Below, piece after piece: positions 1-6,419 of a stretch of 14,456 bases of DNA; position 1 is the stretch's first letter, and each line of letters opens with the position of its first letter. Under the pieces are notes generated by a model. That model was not told the DNA's origin. It ran no database searches and saw only the letters and a program-made list of their open reading frames with translations. The position numbers and the translations under genes were made by a program. The stretch comes from Actinobacteria bacterium 13_1_20CM_4_69_9. GTDB lineage: Bacteria; Actinomycetota; Thermoleophilia; Gaiellales; Gaiellaceae. The stretch is taken from NCBI GenBank assembly GCA_001920085.1, contig MNJC01000027.1:1-14456 (forward strand), written 5' to 3'.

Positions 1-1159
1 TCATGCCGGCCCAGAAGCGCTCCGCGATCTCCGCGTCGGAGGGCGCGTGGCTGAACTGGACGGACGCGGCGACGCCGAGCTCCGCGAAGCGCGGGATGTC
101 CTCCTGCGTGAGCAGCTGCGCGTGCTCGATGCGCGGGCGCAGGCTGCGCCACTCGTCGCGGGTCTGCTGGAACGCGTCGAGTGCGTCCCGGTTCGCGAGG
201 TCGCCGATCGCATGCACCGCGACGGGGAGCCGGGCGCGGGCGCCTGCTCGGATGATCTCCACGAGCTCCTCGCGGCTCGTGATCTCGACGCCCGAGCCGT
301 CGAGCAGCCTGGCCGTCTGCGAGCCGAGCGTCCCGTCCATGAACGCCTTGAGGTAGCCGACGCGGATCAGGTCGTCGCCGAAGCCGCTGTGGACGCGCAG
401 CGCCGCCGCGTGCTCGACCTGGTCGGCCGGGATGGATTGCCAGACGCGCAGGTGCAGCGCGCCCTCGTCGCGCAGCCGCTGCCAGACGCCCAGCGCGCCG
501 AGCCAGCCGTCCTTGTCGTGGACGGAAGTGACTCCACGCGACAGGGCGATCCGCACGCCCTCGCGAGAGGCCTCGACCATCTCGTCCTCGGTCGGCCGGA
601 CGTGCGTGTCCCGGAAGTGCCAGGCGCATTCCTCGCGCAGCACGCCGGTCGGCCGGCCTTGCGCGTCGCGGACGACGACGCCGCCCGCGACCTCGAGGCC
701 GCCGTTCGCACGGGCGAGCGCTGCGGAGTTGAGCCACAGCGAGTGGTAGTCGCGCGCCATCAGCGCCGCCGGGGTGTCGCCGGTGACGCGGTCGAGCGCC
801 TCCTTCGTCGGCTCGGTCGGCGGCGACCAGTCGCCGCTGCGCCACCCCGTTCCGCGCAGCCAGCCGCCCGGGCGCACGTCGCGCATCGCCGCCGCGACGC
901 GCTCGAGCGCCTCGTCCAGCGTCGCCGTGTCCTCGAGCCGCACCTGTCTCTGGGCGAGCGACCACGTCGGGAAGTGGACGTGGGAGTCGGTGAAGCCGGG
1001 GAGGACGCAGCGCCCGCCCAGGTCGATCCGCTCCGGGCTCGCGAGCGCCGTCTCGTGCGTTCCGACGCCGCCGGCGACGCGGTCGCCCGCGATCGCGAGC
1101 GCGCGCGCGACGGGCAACGCCGGATCCATCGTCCGGATCACGCCGTTCTCGAGGATCAC
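1..1159 (-). CDS. Amidohydrolase family 3 (YtcJ-like metal-dependent hydrolase), C-terminus cut off by window edge
   Basis: The minus frame is open from a stop at 1178-1180 to the left edge, giving about 386 residues of a family that is usually 500-550 long, so the C-terminal part is missing. The N-terminus MILENGVIRTMDPALP is the typical first beta strands of a YtcJ-type amidohydrolase. The metal-binding HxH is at residues 60-62 (within GFTDSHVHF). Further family histidines are H316 (AVHAIGD) and H346 (RIEHAQLL). These enzymes are cytosolic metal-dependent hydrolases acting on amide or related C-N bonds; the substrate cannot be told from sequence. I chose GTG 1159 because a TACAGT box lies 7 nt upstream, as at other starts in this window. 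An in-frame GTG at 1168 adds three residues and has a weak GGTGA upstream. It is transcribed divergently from the acyl-CoA dehydrogenase. Family assignment is secure, function is not. Confidence 0.88.
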   Translation of the reverse strand, partial: MILENGVIRTMDPALPVARALAIAGDRVAGGVGTHETALASPERIDLGGRCVLPGFTDSHVHFPTWSLAQRQVRLEDTATLDEALERVAAAMRDVRPGGWLRGTGWRSGDWSPPTEPTKEALDRVTGDTPAALMARDYHSLWLNSAALARANGGLEVAGGVVVRDAQGRPTGVLREECAWHFRDTHVRPTEDEMVEASREGVRIALSRGVTSVHDKDGWLGALGVWQRLRDEGALHLRVWQSIPADQVEHAAALRVHSGFGDDLIRVGYLKAFMDGTLGSQTARLLDGSGVEITSREELVEIIRAGARARLPVAVHAIGDLANRDALDAFQQTRDEWRSLRPRIEHAQLLTQEDIPRFAELGVAASVQFSHAPSDAEIAERFWAGM

Positions 1160-1166
1160 TCGAGGC

Positions 1167-1172
1167 ACTGTA
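1167..1172 (-). promoter_or_regulatory. Putative -10 box TACAGT of the amidohydrolase gene
   Basis: Read on the minus strand, TACAGT is followed by 7 nt and then GTG 1159. This is the TANNNT-to-start spacing expected for a leaderless transcript. No convincing -35 was seen. The box overlaps the alternative GTG at 1168, which favours GTG 1159 as the start. Confidence 0.5.
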
Positions 1173-1225
1173 AATCGTCACCCAGGTTGCGGAACCCCGC
1201 GGCGTCGTCCGTCGTTGAAGGAGAC

Positions 1226-1300
1226 GTGACCGCTCTGGTGATCCTCCTGCTCCTGATCATCATGGCCGCGCTGGCCACGTACTGGCCGACGAGCGACTGA
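1226..1300 (+). CDS. Possible 24-residue single-pass membrane peptide
   Basis: A short frame starting GTG encodes MTALVILLLLIIMAALATYWPTSD, a nearly uninterrupted hydrophobic helix (about residues 3-18) with a short polar tail. A purine-rich GAAGGAG at 1217-1223 precedes it, but only 2 nt separate it from GTG 1226, which is unusually tight. The in-frame GTG at 1238 would give a 20-residue peptide with a 14 nt spacer. It lies in the gap between the divergent amidohydrolase and acyl-CoA dehydrogenase genes and ends 11 nt before the latter's proposed -10 box. The hydrophobic stretch plus the Shine-Dalgarno-like run are the only support; chance is a real alternative. Confidence 0.33.
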   Translation: MTALVILLLLIIMAALATYWPTSD

Positions 1301-1311
1301 TCTCGCGGAAA

Positions 1312-1317
1312 TAGACT
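1312..1317 (+). promoter_or_regulatory. Putative -10 box TAGACT of the acyl-CoA dehydrogenase gene
   Basis: TAGACT is followed by 8 nt and then GTG 1326. There is no Shine-Dalgarno sequence before this GTG, which fits a leaderless mRNA. Confidence 0.5.
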
Positions 1318-1325
1318 TCGCCGCG

Positions 1326-2507
1326 GTGCCATACGAGCCGTTGACGGAGGAGCAGCGCGAGATCCGCGACCTCGTGCGGCAGCTCGCGCGCGAGCGGATC
1401 GCCCCACGGGCGGCGGAGATCGACGAGAGCCACGAGTTCCCCTGGGACGTCGTCGAGCTGTTTCGCGAGAACGACCTCTTCGGGTTGTACTTCGACGAGG
1501 AATACGGCGGCCTCGGCACCGGGACGTTGCTCTCGCTCGTGGCGGTCGAGGAGGTCTCGAAGGTCTGCGCGACGAGCGGCCTCGTCCTGGCGGTGCAGGA
1601 GCTCGGCTCGCTCGGCCTCAAGCTCGCCGGCGACGACGAGCAGAAGCAGCGCTACCTTCCGCGGCTGGCCTCCGGGGAGTGGCTGTGCGCGTACGCGCTC
1701 ACGGAATCCGGCTCGGGCTCCGACTCCGCGGCAATGCGGACGACCGCGTTGCGCGACGGCGACGCGTACGTTCTCAACGGCTCGAAGCGCTTCATCACGA
1801 ACGCGGGCGTCGCGCAGCTGTACACGGTCTTCGCCAAGACGGACCCCGAGGCAGGTCACGCGGGGATCTCGGCCTTCGTCGTCGAGGCCGACACCGCCGG
1901 CTTCGACGTGGCACGCCTGGAGCCGAAGATGGGCATCCGCGGCTCGACGACCGGCGAGCTGACCTTCGACGATGCGCGGGTTCCGGCCGAGAACCTCCTC
2001 GGCGAGGAGGGGGAGGGGTTCAAGATCGCGATGCGCATCCTCGACCGCTCGCGCCCCGGCGTCGCCGCGCAGGGGCTCGGGATCGCGCAGGGTGCGACGG
2101 ACTACGCGCTCGAGTACGCGAAGACCCGGGAGACGATGGGCAGGCCGATCGGCGAGCACCAGCTCGTCGCCGCGATGCTCGCCGACATGGAGACGAAGTG
2201 CGAGGCCGCGCGCGGGCTGCTCTACAAGTACGGCGCGGCGGTGGACGAGGGGATCGAGGGCCCTGAGCTGACGAAGCTGTCCGCGATGACGAAGCTCTAC
2301 TGCACCGACGTCGCGATGGAGGTCACGACCGACGCCGTCCAGGTGCTGGGCGGCTACGGGTACATCTCGGAGTATCCCTTGGAGCGAATGATGCGAGATG
2401 CGAAGATCACACAGATCTACGAGGGCACGAATCAGATCCAGCGGCTGGTGATCGCGCGCGAGATGCTCAAGGAGCAACGCGCGTTTCTGCTCGCCGGCGT
2501 CGGCTGA
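1326..2507 (+). CDS. Acyl-CoA dehydrogenase
   Basis: A full-length 393-residue FAD enzyme that oxidises acyl-CoA to 2,3-enoyl-CoA and passes electrons to an electron-transfer flavoprotein. The helical N-terminal domain spans about residues 1-118. The first family signature AYALTESGSGSD is at 122-133 in the central beta domain. The C-terminal helical domain carries QVLGGYGYISEYPLERMMRD (339-358) and the catalytic glutamate E366 in QIYEGTNQIQR. This placement of the base is that of short/medium/branched-chain enzymes. GTG 1326 gives the expected N-terminus (LTEEQREIRDLVRQLARERIAP) and is preceded by a TAGACT box rather than an RBS. The ABC importer gene follows after 15 nt, so co-transcription is possible, perhaps linking amino acid uptake to branched-chain acyl-CoA oxidation; that link is inference. 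Chain-length specificity cannot be read off. Confidence 0.95.
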   Translation: MPYEPLTEEQREIRDLVRQLARERIAPRAAEIDESHEFPWDVVELFRENDLFGLYFDEEYGGLGTGTLLSLVAVEEVSKVCATSGLVLAVQELGSLGLKLAGDDEQKQRYLPRLASGEWLCAYALTESGSGSDSAAMRTTALRDGDAYVLNGSKRFITNAGVAQLYTVFAKTDPEAGHAGISAFVVEADTAGFDVARLEPKMGIRGSTTGELTFDDARVPAENLLGEEGEGFKIAMRILDRSRPGVAAQGLGIAQGATDYALEYAKTRETMGRPIGEHQLVAAMLADMETKCEAARGLLYKYGAAVDEGIEGPELTKLSAMTKLYCTDVAMEVTTDAVQVLGGYGYISEYPLERMMRDAKITQIYEGTNQIQRLVIAREMLKEQRAFLLAGVG

Positions 2508-2512
2508 ACGTC

Positions 2513-2520
2513 AGGAGGAG
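2513..2520 (+). promoter_or_regulatory. Strong Shine-Dalgarno sequence for the binding-protein gene
   Basis: AGGAGGAG sits just before ATG 2523. It is one of only two strong SD sites in the window and marks this gene as normally leadered or operon-internal, unlike the leaderless-type starts elsewhere. The high demand for a binding protein relative to permease and ATPase fits a strong site here. Confidence 0.7.
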
Positions 2521-2522
2521 TC

Positions 2523-3314
2523 ATGAAGCGCTACATCGTTCCGTTGGTGCTGCTGGCAGCGCTGGCCGCCGTCGGCACGGCCGGAGCCATCGGCATCTCG
2601 CCCGTCAAGGGCTCGTTCAAGTACTGCAGCGATCCGACGTTCCCACCCATGGAGTCGAAGACGGCCGCCGGCAAGCCGGTTGGTTTCGACATCGACATGG
2701 CGAGCGCGGTCGGAAAGGTCTGGAAGGTGAAGGCGAATTTCGTCGAGACCGCCTTCCCGGGACTGCTGCCGGCGCTCGGGTCGAAACGCTGCAACATGGT
2801 GATCAGCGGCATCTTCGTCACCCCCGACCGCGTGAAGCAGTTTCCGGCGGTGACGTACATGCGGACGCACCGCGCGCTGGTCGTTCAGGCCGGGAATCCG
2901 AAGCGGATCAAGGGGCCGAACGATCTGTCCGGCAAGAACGTCGCGGTCCAGGCCGGCACGAAGTACGAGGAGTACCTGAAGTCACTCAACGACGAGTTCA
3001 AGTCATCCGGTAAGGCCCAGATGAACCTGCAGAGCTATCCGGGCGACACGGACGCGGTCGGGCAGATCCTCGTCGGCCGAGCCGACGCTGTACTGACCCA
3101 GGACACGTCTGGGGCCTTTCAGCGGAAAGCGCATCCCGGCAAGCTCGCGATCGCCTACCTGTTCCCGGAGTCGGACGCGTTCGGGATCTACTACCGCCCC
3201 GCCGACAAGAAGCTCGGCACGGCGCTACGTGCGGCGATCAAGAAGCTGAAGAAGAACGGCACGATGAAGAAGATCGCTACGAAGTATCAGATTCCCGCCA
3301 GCGACGTGAAGTAG
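2523..3314 (+). CDS. ABC importer substrate-binding protein, family 3 (polar amino acid type)
   Basis: A 263-residue exported protein of the solute-binding family 3 (SBP_bac_3) fold. Residues 1-22 form a signal peptide (KR, then a leucine/alanine-rich core, then GTAGA), with no lipobox cysteine, so it is predicted to be processed by signal peptidase I rather than lipid-anchored. The mature part shows the family pattern: KYCSDPTFPPMES (the usual amino acid-side-chain loop), GFDIDMASAVG, then a second lobe starting near DLSGKNVAVQAGT (about 138-150), then DAVLTQDTSG. Start ATG 2523 has a strong SD, AGGAGGAG at 2513-2520. It is the first gene of a three-gene importer, with the permease 13 nt downstream. 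The ligand is probably a polar amino acid; which one is unknown. Confidence 0.94.
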   Translation: MKRYIVPLVLLAALAAVGTAGAIGISPVKGSFKYCSDPTFPPMESKTAAGKPVGFDIDMASAVGKVWKVKANFVETAFPGLLPALGSKRCNMVISGIFVTPDRVKQFPAVTYMRTHRALVVQAGNPKRIKGPNDLSGKNVAVQAGTKYEEYLKSLNDEFKSSGKAQMNLQSYPGDTDAVGQILVGRADAVLTQDTSGAFQRKAHPGKLAIAYLFPESDAFGIYYRPADKKLGTALRAAIKKLKKNGTMKKIATKYQIPASDVK

Positions 3315-3327
3315 GTTCGCCGCGACG

Positions 3328-4065
3328 ATGGTCGCGAGCTTTGACACGCACATCTTCTGGGAAGCGCTCACTTCCGAGCCGTATTGGAAGGGGGCGCTTC
3401 TCGCCATCGAGCTGACATTCGTGTCGCTCGCCACAGCCTGCGTAATCGGCTTCTTCCTCGCACTCGGGCGCAGCAGCCGCTTCCGGTCGGTGCGCGCGTT
3501 CGTCTTCTTCTACAACTGGATCTTCCGCGCGACGCCGACGCTGCTGCAGCTGCTATTCATCTGGAACGCCCTGCCGCAGCTCTGGAGCGCGTTCGCCGGC
3601 ACCTGGTTCAAGCCTTTCCTCGCCGCGTACATCGGGTTGTCGCTGAACGAGGCGGCGTACATGTCGGAGATCATCCGCGCCGGTCTTTTGTCGGTCGAGC
3701 CGGGCCAGGAGCTGGCAGGCCGCGCGCTCGGGATGACGCGGCCGCGGATCCTGCGGCGGGTGATCGTCCCGCAGGCGATACGGATCATCATCCCGCCAAC
3801 CGGCAACGAGTTCATCACGCTGCTGAAGCTGACCAGCCTCGGCTTCGTGATCTCGCTGCACGAGCTGCTGACGGCGTCGCAGGTGCGCGCTTCGTCCGAT
3901 TTCCGCTACGTCGAGGCGTACACGGCGGCGACCGTCTACTACCTCGTGATCGTGAGCGTGCTGATGGCGGTGCAGGCTCAGCTCGAGCGGCGCTTTACAT
4001 GGAAGTCGAGCGCGCGCCGGCGTCGCGCACCGGCAGTGCAGGCCGTCGCACACGACGCACGATGA
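3328..4065 (+). CDS. Amino acid ABC transporter permease (HisM/GlnP family)
   Basis: A 245-residue inner-membrane permease of the His/Glu/Gln/Arg/opine subfamily. The N-terminal helix with ALLAIELTFVSLATACVIGFFLALGR (23-48) is the typical first segment. FRATPTLLQLLFIW (66-79) matches the family's 'RGTPLLVQLFF' region. The cytosolic EAA loop that contacts the ATPase is at 108-135 (NEAAYMSEIIRAGLLSVEPGQELAGRALGM). Further helices lie near 163-180 and 199-216. The tail after about 225 is basic and low in complexity. ATG 3328 lies 13 nt after the binding-protein stop and has only a weak RBS, suggesting translational coupling. The 3' end overlaps the ATPase start as ATGA at 4062-4065. It probably acts as a homodimer since only one permease gene is present. 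Confidence 0.94.
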   Translation: MVASFDTHIFWEALTSEPYWKGALLAIELTFVSLATACVIGFFLALGRSSRFRSVRAFVFFYNWIFRATPTLLQLLFIWNALPQLWSAFAGTWFKPFLAAYIGLSLNEAAYMSEIIRAGLLSVEPGQELAGRALGMTRPRILRRVIVPQAIRIIIPPTGNEFITLLKLTSLGFVISLHELLTASQVRASSDFRYVEAYTAATVYYLVIVSVLMAVQAQLERRFTWKSSARRRRAPAVQAVAHDAR

Positions 4066-4799
4066 ACGACGCCCTCCTGCGTGCGGACGAGGTCTCGAAG
4101 TCGTACGACGGGCTCGAAGTCGTGCGGCGCGCCTCGCTCGAGGTCGGCCGCGGCGAGGTGAAGGTGATCATCGGCCCGTCCGGCTCGGGCAAGTCGACGC
4201 TGCTGCGCTGCCTGGCGCTGCTGGAGCCGATCGACGGCGGCGCGGTCTTCCTCGAAGGCGGCCGGGTGAGCGGGCTGAAGGAGAAGGAGCTCGCGGCGCA
4301 CCGGTCCGAGATCGGCATGGTCTTTCAGCGCTTCAACCTGTTCCAGAACATGACAGCGCTCGCGAACGTCATGTGCGGGCTCGTCGAGGTCCGGCGGCTG
4401 AAGAAGAAGGAGGCACGCGAGCGCGCGCTCGAGTTCCTCGAGCGCGTCGGCCTCCGAGACAAGGCGGACAGCTACCCGGAGGAGCTCTCCGGCGGGCAGC
4501 AACAGCGGGTGGCCATCGCGCGCGCGCTCGTGATGCGCCCGAAGGCGATGCTCTTCGACGAGCCGACGTCGGCGCTCGACGTGGAGCTCGTGCGCGAGGT
4601 GCTCGACGTGATGGAGGGGCTGGCGCGGGACGGGATGACGATGGTCGTCGTCTCGCACGAGCTCCGCTTCGCGCACCACGTAGCGAGCTCGATCCTGATG
4701 ATGGACGACGGTCGCGTGATCGAGGAGGCGCCCCCGGAGCAGTTCTTCTCCGCCCCGTCGCACGAGCGGACGAAGCGGTTCCTGTCGCTCGTCGAGTGA
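4062..4799 (+). CDS. Amino acid ABC transporter ATP-binding protein (GlnQ/HisP family)
   Basis: A 245-residue ATPase that powers the importer on the cytosolic face of the membrane. Walker A GPSGSGKST is at 38-46, Q-loop Q89 in MVFQRFNLF, ABC signature LSGGQQQ at 142-148, Walker B MLFDEP at 163-168, D-loop SALD at 170-173 and the switch histidine H199 in VVVSHELRFA. Length and motifs match the polar amino acid subfamily. The reading frame is open far upstream, but ATG 4062 overlaps the permease stop (ATGA) and gives the standard N-terminus LLRADEVSKSYDGLEVV, so it is the start. There is no independent RBS, consistent with coupling to the permease. It ends the operon; the palindromes after 4799 belong to the next locus. 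Confidence 0.95.
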   Translation: MNDALLRADEVSKSYDGLEVVRRASLEVGRGEVKVIIGPSGSGKSTLLRCLALLEPIDGGAVFLEGGRVSGLKEKELAAHRSEIGMVFQRFNLFQNMTALANVMCGLVEVRRLKKKEARERALEFLERVGLRDKADSYPEELSGGQQQRVAIARALVMRPKAMLFDEPTSALDVELVREVLDVMEGLARDGMTMVVVSHELRFAHHVASSILMMDDGRVIEEAPPEQFFSAPSHERTKRFLSLVE

Positions 4800-4808
4800 C
4801 GAATTCGT
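4799..4808. repeat. 10-bp perfect palindrome ACGAATTCGT
   Basis: A perfect palindrome immediately after (and sharing one base with) the ATPase stop codon. Together with the GGGGTC/GACCCC palindrome two bases further on, it makes the 5' flank of the transposase gene unusually rich in dyad symmetry. CGTGACG also occurs twice, at 4806-4812 and 4830-4836, as a short direct repeat. Confidence 0.4.
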
Positions 4809-4810
4809 GA

Positions 4811-4825
4811 CGGGGTCTGACCCCG
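4811..4825. repeat. REP-like palindrome upstream of the transposase
   Basis: CGGGGTC-T-GACCCCG is a perfect inverted repeat around one central base. As single strand it would fold to a 5-bp GC stem with a TCTGA loop. RAYT transposases are known to bind and cut REP hairpins next to their own gene, so this is the natural candidate substrate. Only this copy was found in the window. It lacks a T-run, so an intrinsic terminator for the importer operon is less likely. Confidence 0.5.
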
Positions 4826-4908
4826 AACCCGTGACGCCGGCGCGCCGACATCGGATCAAAAGGCGCGCGACGGAATTTGCGCCCCCCGGGCGGCGGCAAC
4901 CTTGCAAC

Positions 4909-5469
4909 ATGCCGCGGCCGCTACGTGTTCAATTCCCCGGCGCCGTTTACCACGTCATGAACCGGGGCGTACGCGGCCTCCCGCTGTACACGGAGGCTGC
5001 GGAGCGGAGGCACTTCCTCGCGCTGCTCGGCGAAACCTGTCACCGCTACAGATGGCACACGCTCGGCTACTGCCTGATGGGAAACCACTACCACCTGCTC
5101 GTGCGGACGCTCGAGCCGACACTCTGCCGCGGCATGCAATGGCTCAACGGCTGCTACGCGCGCTGGTTCAGCGACCGGCACGGCCATCGAGGCCACGCAT
5201 TCTTCCGCCGCTTCCATGCCGTGCTCGTCGAAAGCGACACACGGCTCGTCGACACGATGCGTTACGTCCTCCGGAATCCCGTGGAGGCCCGGCTCTGCGC
5301 TCGCGCCGAAGACTGGCCGTGGAGCAGCTACGGCGCGACGATCGGGCGGGAGCCGTCGCCGCAGTTCCTCCGCACTGACTGGATCGACCAGTTCGGCGCC
5401 GACATCGACCACGCACGCGCGAACTTCGGCGCCTTCATCCGCGCCATGGAACCGTCGCTTCAGACGTAG
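4909..5469 (+). CDS. REP-associated tyrosine transposase (RAYT, IS200-like Y1 HUH family)
   Basis: A 186-residue Y1-type HUH nuclease. PRPLRVQFPGAVYHVMNRG (2-20) is the standard N-terminus. The HUH motif is HYH at 60-62 (YCLMGNHYHLLV). A conserved tyrosine in MRYVLRNPV (Y119) is the likely nucleophile, and WPWSSY is at 136-141. Such enzymes nick single-stranded DNA at palindromic REP sequences and are usually single-copy and partly domesticated. The frame is open upstream to 4807, but ATG 4909 gives the family N-terminus and the upstream residues look non-coding. No good RBS is seen. A palindrome lies about 85 bp upstream, and the 3' end abuts the truncated cupin gene. The catalytic residues look intact, so it may be active. 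Confidence 0.9.
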   Translation: MPRPLRVQFPGAVYHVMNRGVRGLPLYTEAAERRHFLALLGETCHRYRWHTLGYCLMGNHYHLLVRTLEPTLCRGMQWLNGCYARWFSDRHGHRGHAFFRRFHAVLVESDTRLVDTMRYVLRNPVEARLCARAEDWPWSSYGATIGREPSPQFLRTDWIDQFGADIDHARANFGAFIRAMEPSLQT

Positions 5470-5760
5470 CTCCCCGACGCGGAAGCCGTGGCGCATCCCG
5501 GCGGGAACGAACACGAACGACCCGGCCGAACACCTCACCTCGCGCTCGTCGAGGAACATGACGTACTCGCCCTCGAGCACGTAGAACGCCTCCGCGGCGT
5601 CGTGGTGGACGTGCAGCGGCGGCCCGAATCCGGGCGGCTCGTCGGCCTCGAGCAGCGAGAAGATCCCGCCGGTCTCCTCCCCCGTTGCCTTGAGCGCCAT
5701 CCCGAACGACGCGAGCTCGATCTGCCGTCCGCCGCCCGGCGGCACGACGAATGCATCCAC
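4921..5760 (-). pseudogene. Cupin-domain protein whose C-terminal part is replaced by antisense transposase sequence
   Basis: The minus frame from GTG 5760 encodes a normal cupin_2 barrel for about 96 residues. Motif 1 is H50-x-H52 with E57 and G64 (PPLHVHHDAAEAFYVLEG), and motif 2 is G80 to H91 (GSFVFVPAGMRHGF). After VG at residue 96 (near 5473) it stops resembling a cupin and reads through the complement of the transposase gene for about 180 codons to a stop at 4921. Related cupins are normally about 150 residues and end in a short helical tail, so the last strands are lost. The metal-binding residues remain, so a short active product cannot be excluded, but a broken gene is more likely. 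It starts 12 nt after the alpha/beta hydrolase stop on the same strand, implying one operon. Confidence 0.6.
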
Positions 5761-5772
5761 GGATGAACTCTC

Positions 5773-6396
5773 TCAGACGGGGAGCCAGTCCGCGATCTCG
5801 CGGATGAACTCCGGGTCGATCTGGTGGAACATCGGCGTCTCGCGGTACAGCACCTCCGCGCCGGCACCCTCCAGCAGCGCGCGCGCCCGGCGGCCCCACT
5901 CGACGCCGATCACGTTGTCGAGCGTGCCATGCCCGATCGCGACCGGCGGCAGCGGCGGCGTGAGGTCGAGCTCGAAGCCCTCGACGGTCGGAATGAAAGA
6001 GCTCAGGGCGATCAGGCCCGCAGGCCGCGGCCGCCCCTGGCCGAGCCCGAGCGCGTAGCTCATCACACCGCCCTGGGAGAAACCGCCGAGCACGACCTTG
6101 TCGAAGCCGACACCTTGCTCCGCGACGAAGGCGTCGAGCCACTCCGAAGCGGCCGCGTAGCTCGCGTGGAAGGTGCGCGGCTCCGGCGTCCCGATCCCAC
6201 CGAGCGCGTACCAGTGGGCGCCGCCGGGCGGCAGCGCCAGCGGCCCCCGGGGCGTCGCGCCGATCAGCCGGCGCTCCGGATCGAAGGCGTCGAGCAGCGG
6301 AAAGAGGTCCTGCTCGTCGGCGCCGCGCCCGTGGAAGAGGACGAGTGCGCCCTCGGGTTCTCCGGCGGCGGGGCGCGTGCGCGCGACGAGGCTCAC
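5773..6396 (-). CDS. Alpha/beta hydrolase, phospholipase/carboxylesterase family (MhqD/YpfH-like)
   Basis: A 207-residue cytosolic serine hydrolase. LVLFHGRGADEQDLFPL (18-34) forms the oxyanion-hole region. GGFSQGG (104-110) carries the nucleophile S107. The triad is completed by D160 (GHGTLDNVI) and H191 (MFHQIDPEF). Size and motifs fit small carboxylesterases of the YpfH/MhqD group; the substrate is unknown. GTG 6396 is preceded by AACAAT 6 nt upstream and no RBS. It is divergent from the ring-cleaving dioxygenase gene with only 23 bp between starts, and is followed after 12 nt by the cupin gene. In Bacillus subtilis, mhqD (hydrolase) is co-transcribed with mhqE (VOC dioxygenase) and both are induced by quinones; the same protein pairing here suggests quinone or aromatic electrophile detoxification, which is inference. 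Confidence 0.88.
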   Translation of the reverse strand: MSLVARTRPAAGEPEGALVLFHGRGADEQDLFPLLDAFDPERRLIGATPRGPLALPPGGAHWYALGGIGTPEPRTFHASYAAASEWLDAFVAEQGVGFDKVVLGGFSQGGVMSYALGLGQGRPRPAGLIALSSFIPTVEGFELDLTPPLPPVAIGHGTLDNVIGVEWGRRARALLEGAGAEVLYRETPMFHQIDPEFIREIADWLPV

Positions 6397-6402
6397 CAGG
6401 CG

Positions 6403-6408
6403 ATTGTT
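6403..6408 (-). promoter_or_regulatory. Possible weak -10 box AACAAT of the hydrolase gene
   Basis: On the minus strand, AACAAT (preceded by T, so TAACAAT) is followed by 6 nt and then GTG 6396. It lacks the first T of TANNNT and is therefore a weak match. It shares base 6408 with the opposite-facing TACCGT box. Confidence 0.3.
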
Positions 6409-6413
6409 ACCGT
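6408..6413 (+). promoter_or_regulatory. Putative -10 box TACCGT of the VOC dioxygenase gene
   Basis: TACCGT is followed by 6 nt and then GTG 6420, a leaderless-type arrangement with no SD. Any -35 element must lie inside the 5' end of the divergent hydrolase gene. Confidence 0.5.
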
Positions 6414-6419
6414 GCAGCG

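Larger units (their letters stand above)
4799..5472 (+). mobile_element. RAYT-type element: palindromic 5' flank plus transposase gene
   Basis: The unit runs from the palindromes at 4799-4825 to the point where cupin homology of the opposite-strand gene resumes (about 5473). No matching palindrome or target duplication was found at the right end, so the limits are approximate. The abrupt loss of cupin sequence at the right border is the evidence that it arrived by insertion or recombination. Confidence 0.4.

Noticed and set aside
47..1300. 417-codon plus-strand open frame opposite the amidohydrolase
   Set aside because: It is the arginine/alanine-rich shadow of the minus-strand gene in high-GC DNA. 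Only its last 24 codons, after an SD-like run, look protein-like and are listed separately.
1260..2477. 405-codon minus-strand frame opposite the acyl-CoA dehydrogenase
   Set aside because: The composition is that of an antisense shadow, with no motif, while the plus strand encodes a complete enzyme with its catalytic glutamate.
3384..4799. 471-residue fusion of an N-terminal extension with the ABC ATPase
   Set aside because: Residues before the ATG at 4062 are the permease gene read in another frame. The ATGA overlap and the normal ATPase N-terminus fix the start.
4811..4825. GGGGTC/GACCCC palindrome as an intrinsic terminator of the ABC operon
   Set aside because: There is no run of T after the stem, and its position upstream of a RAYT fits a REP element better.
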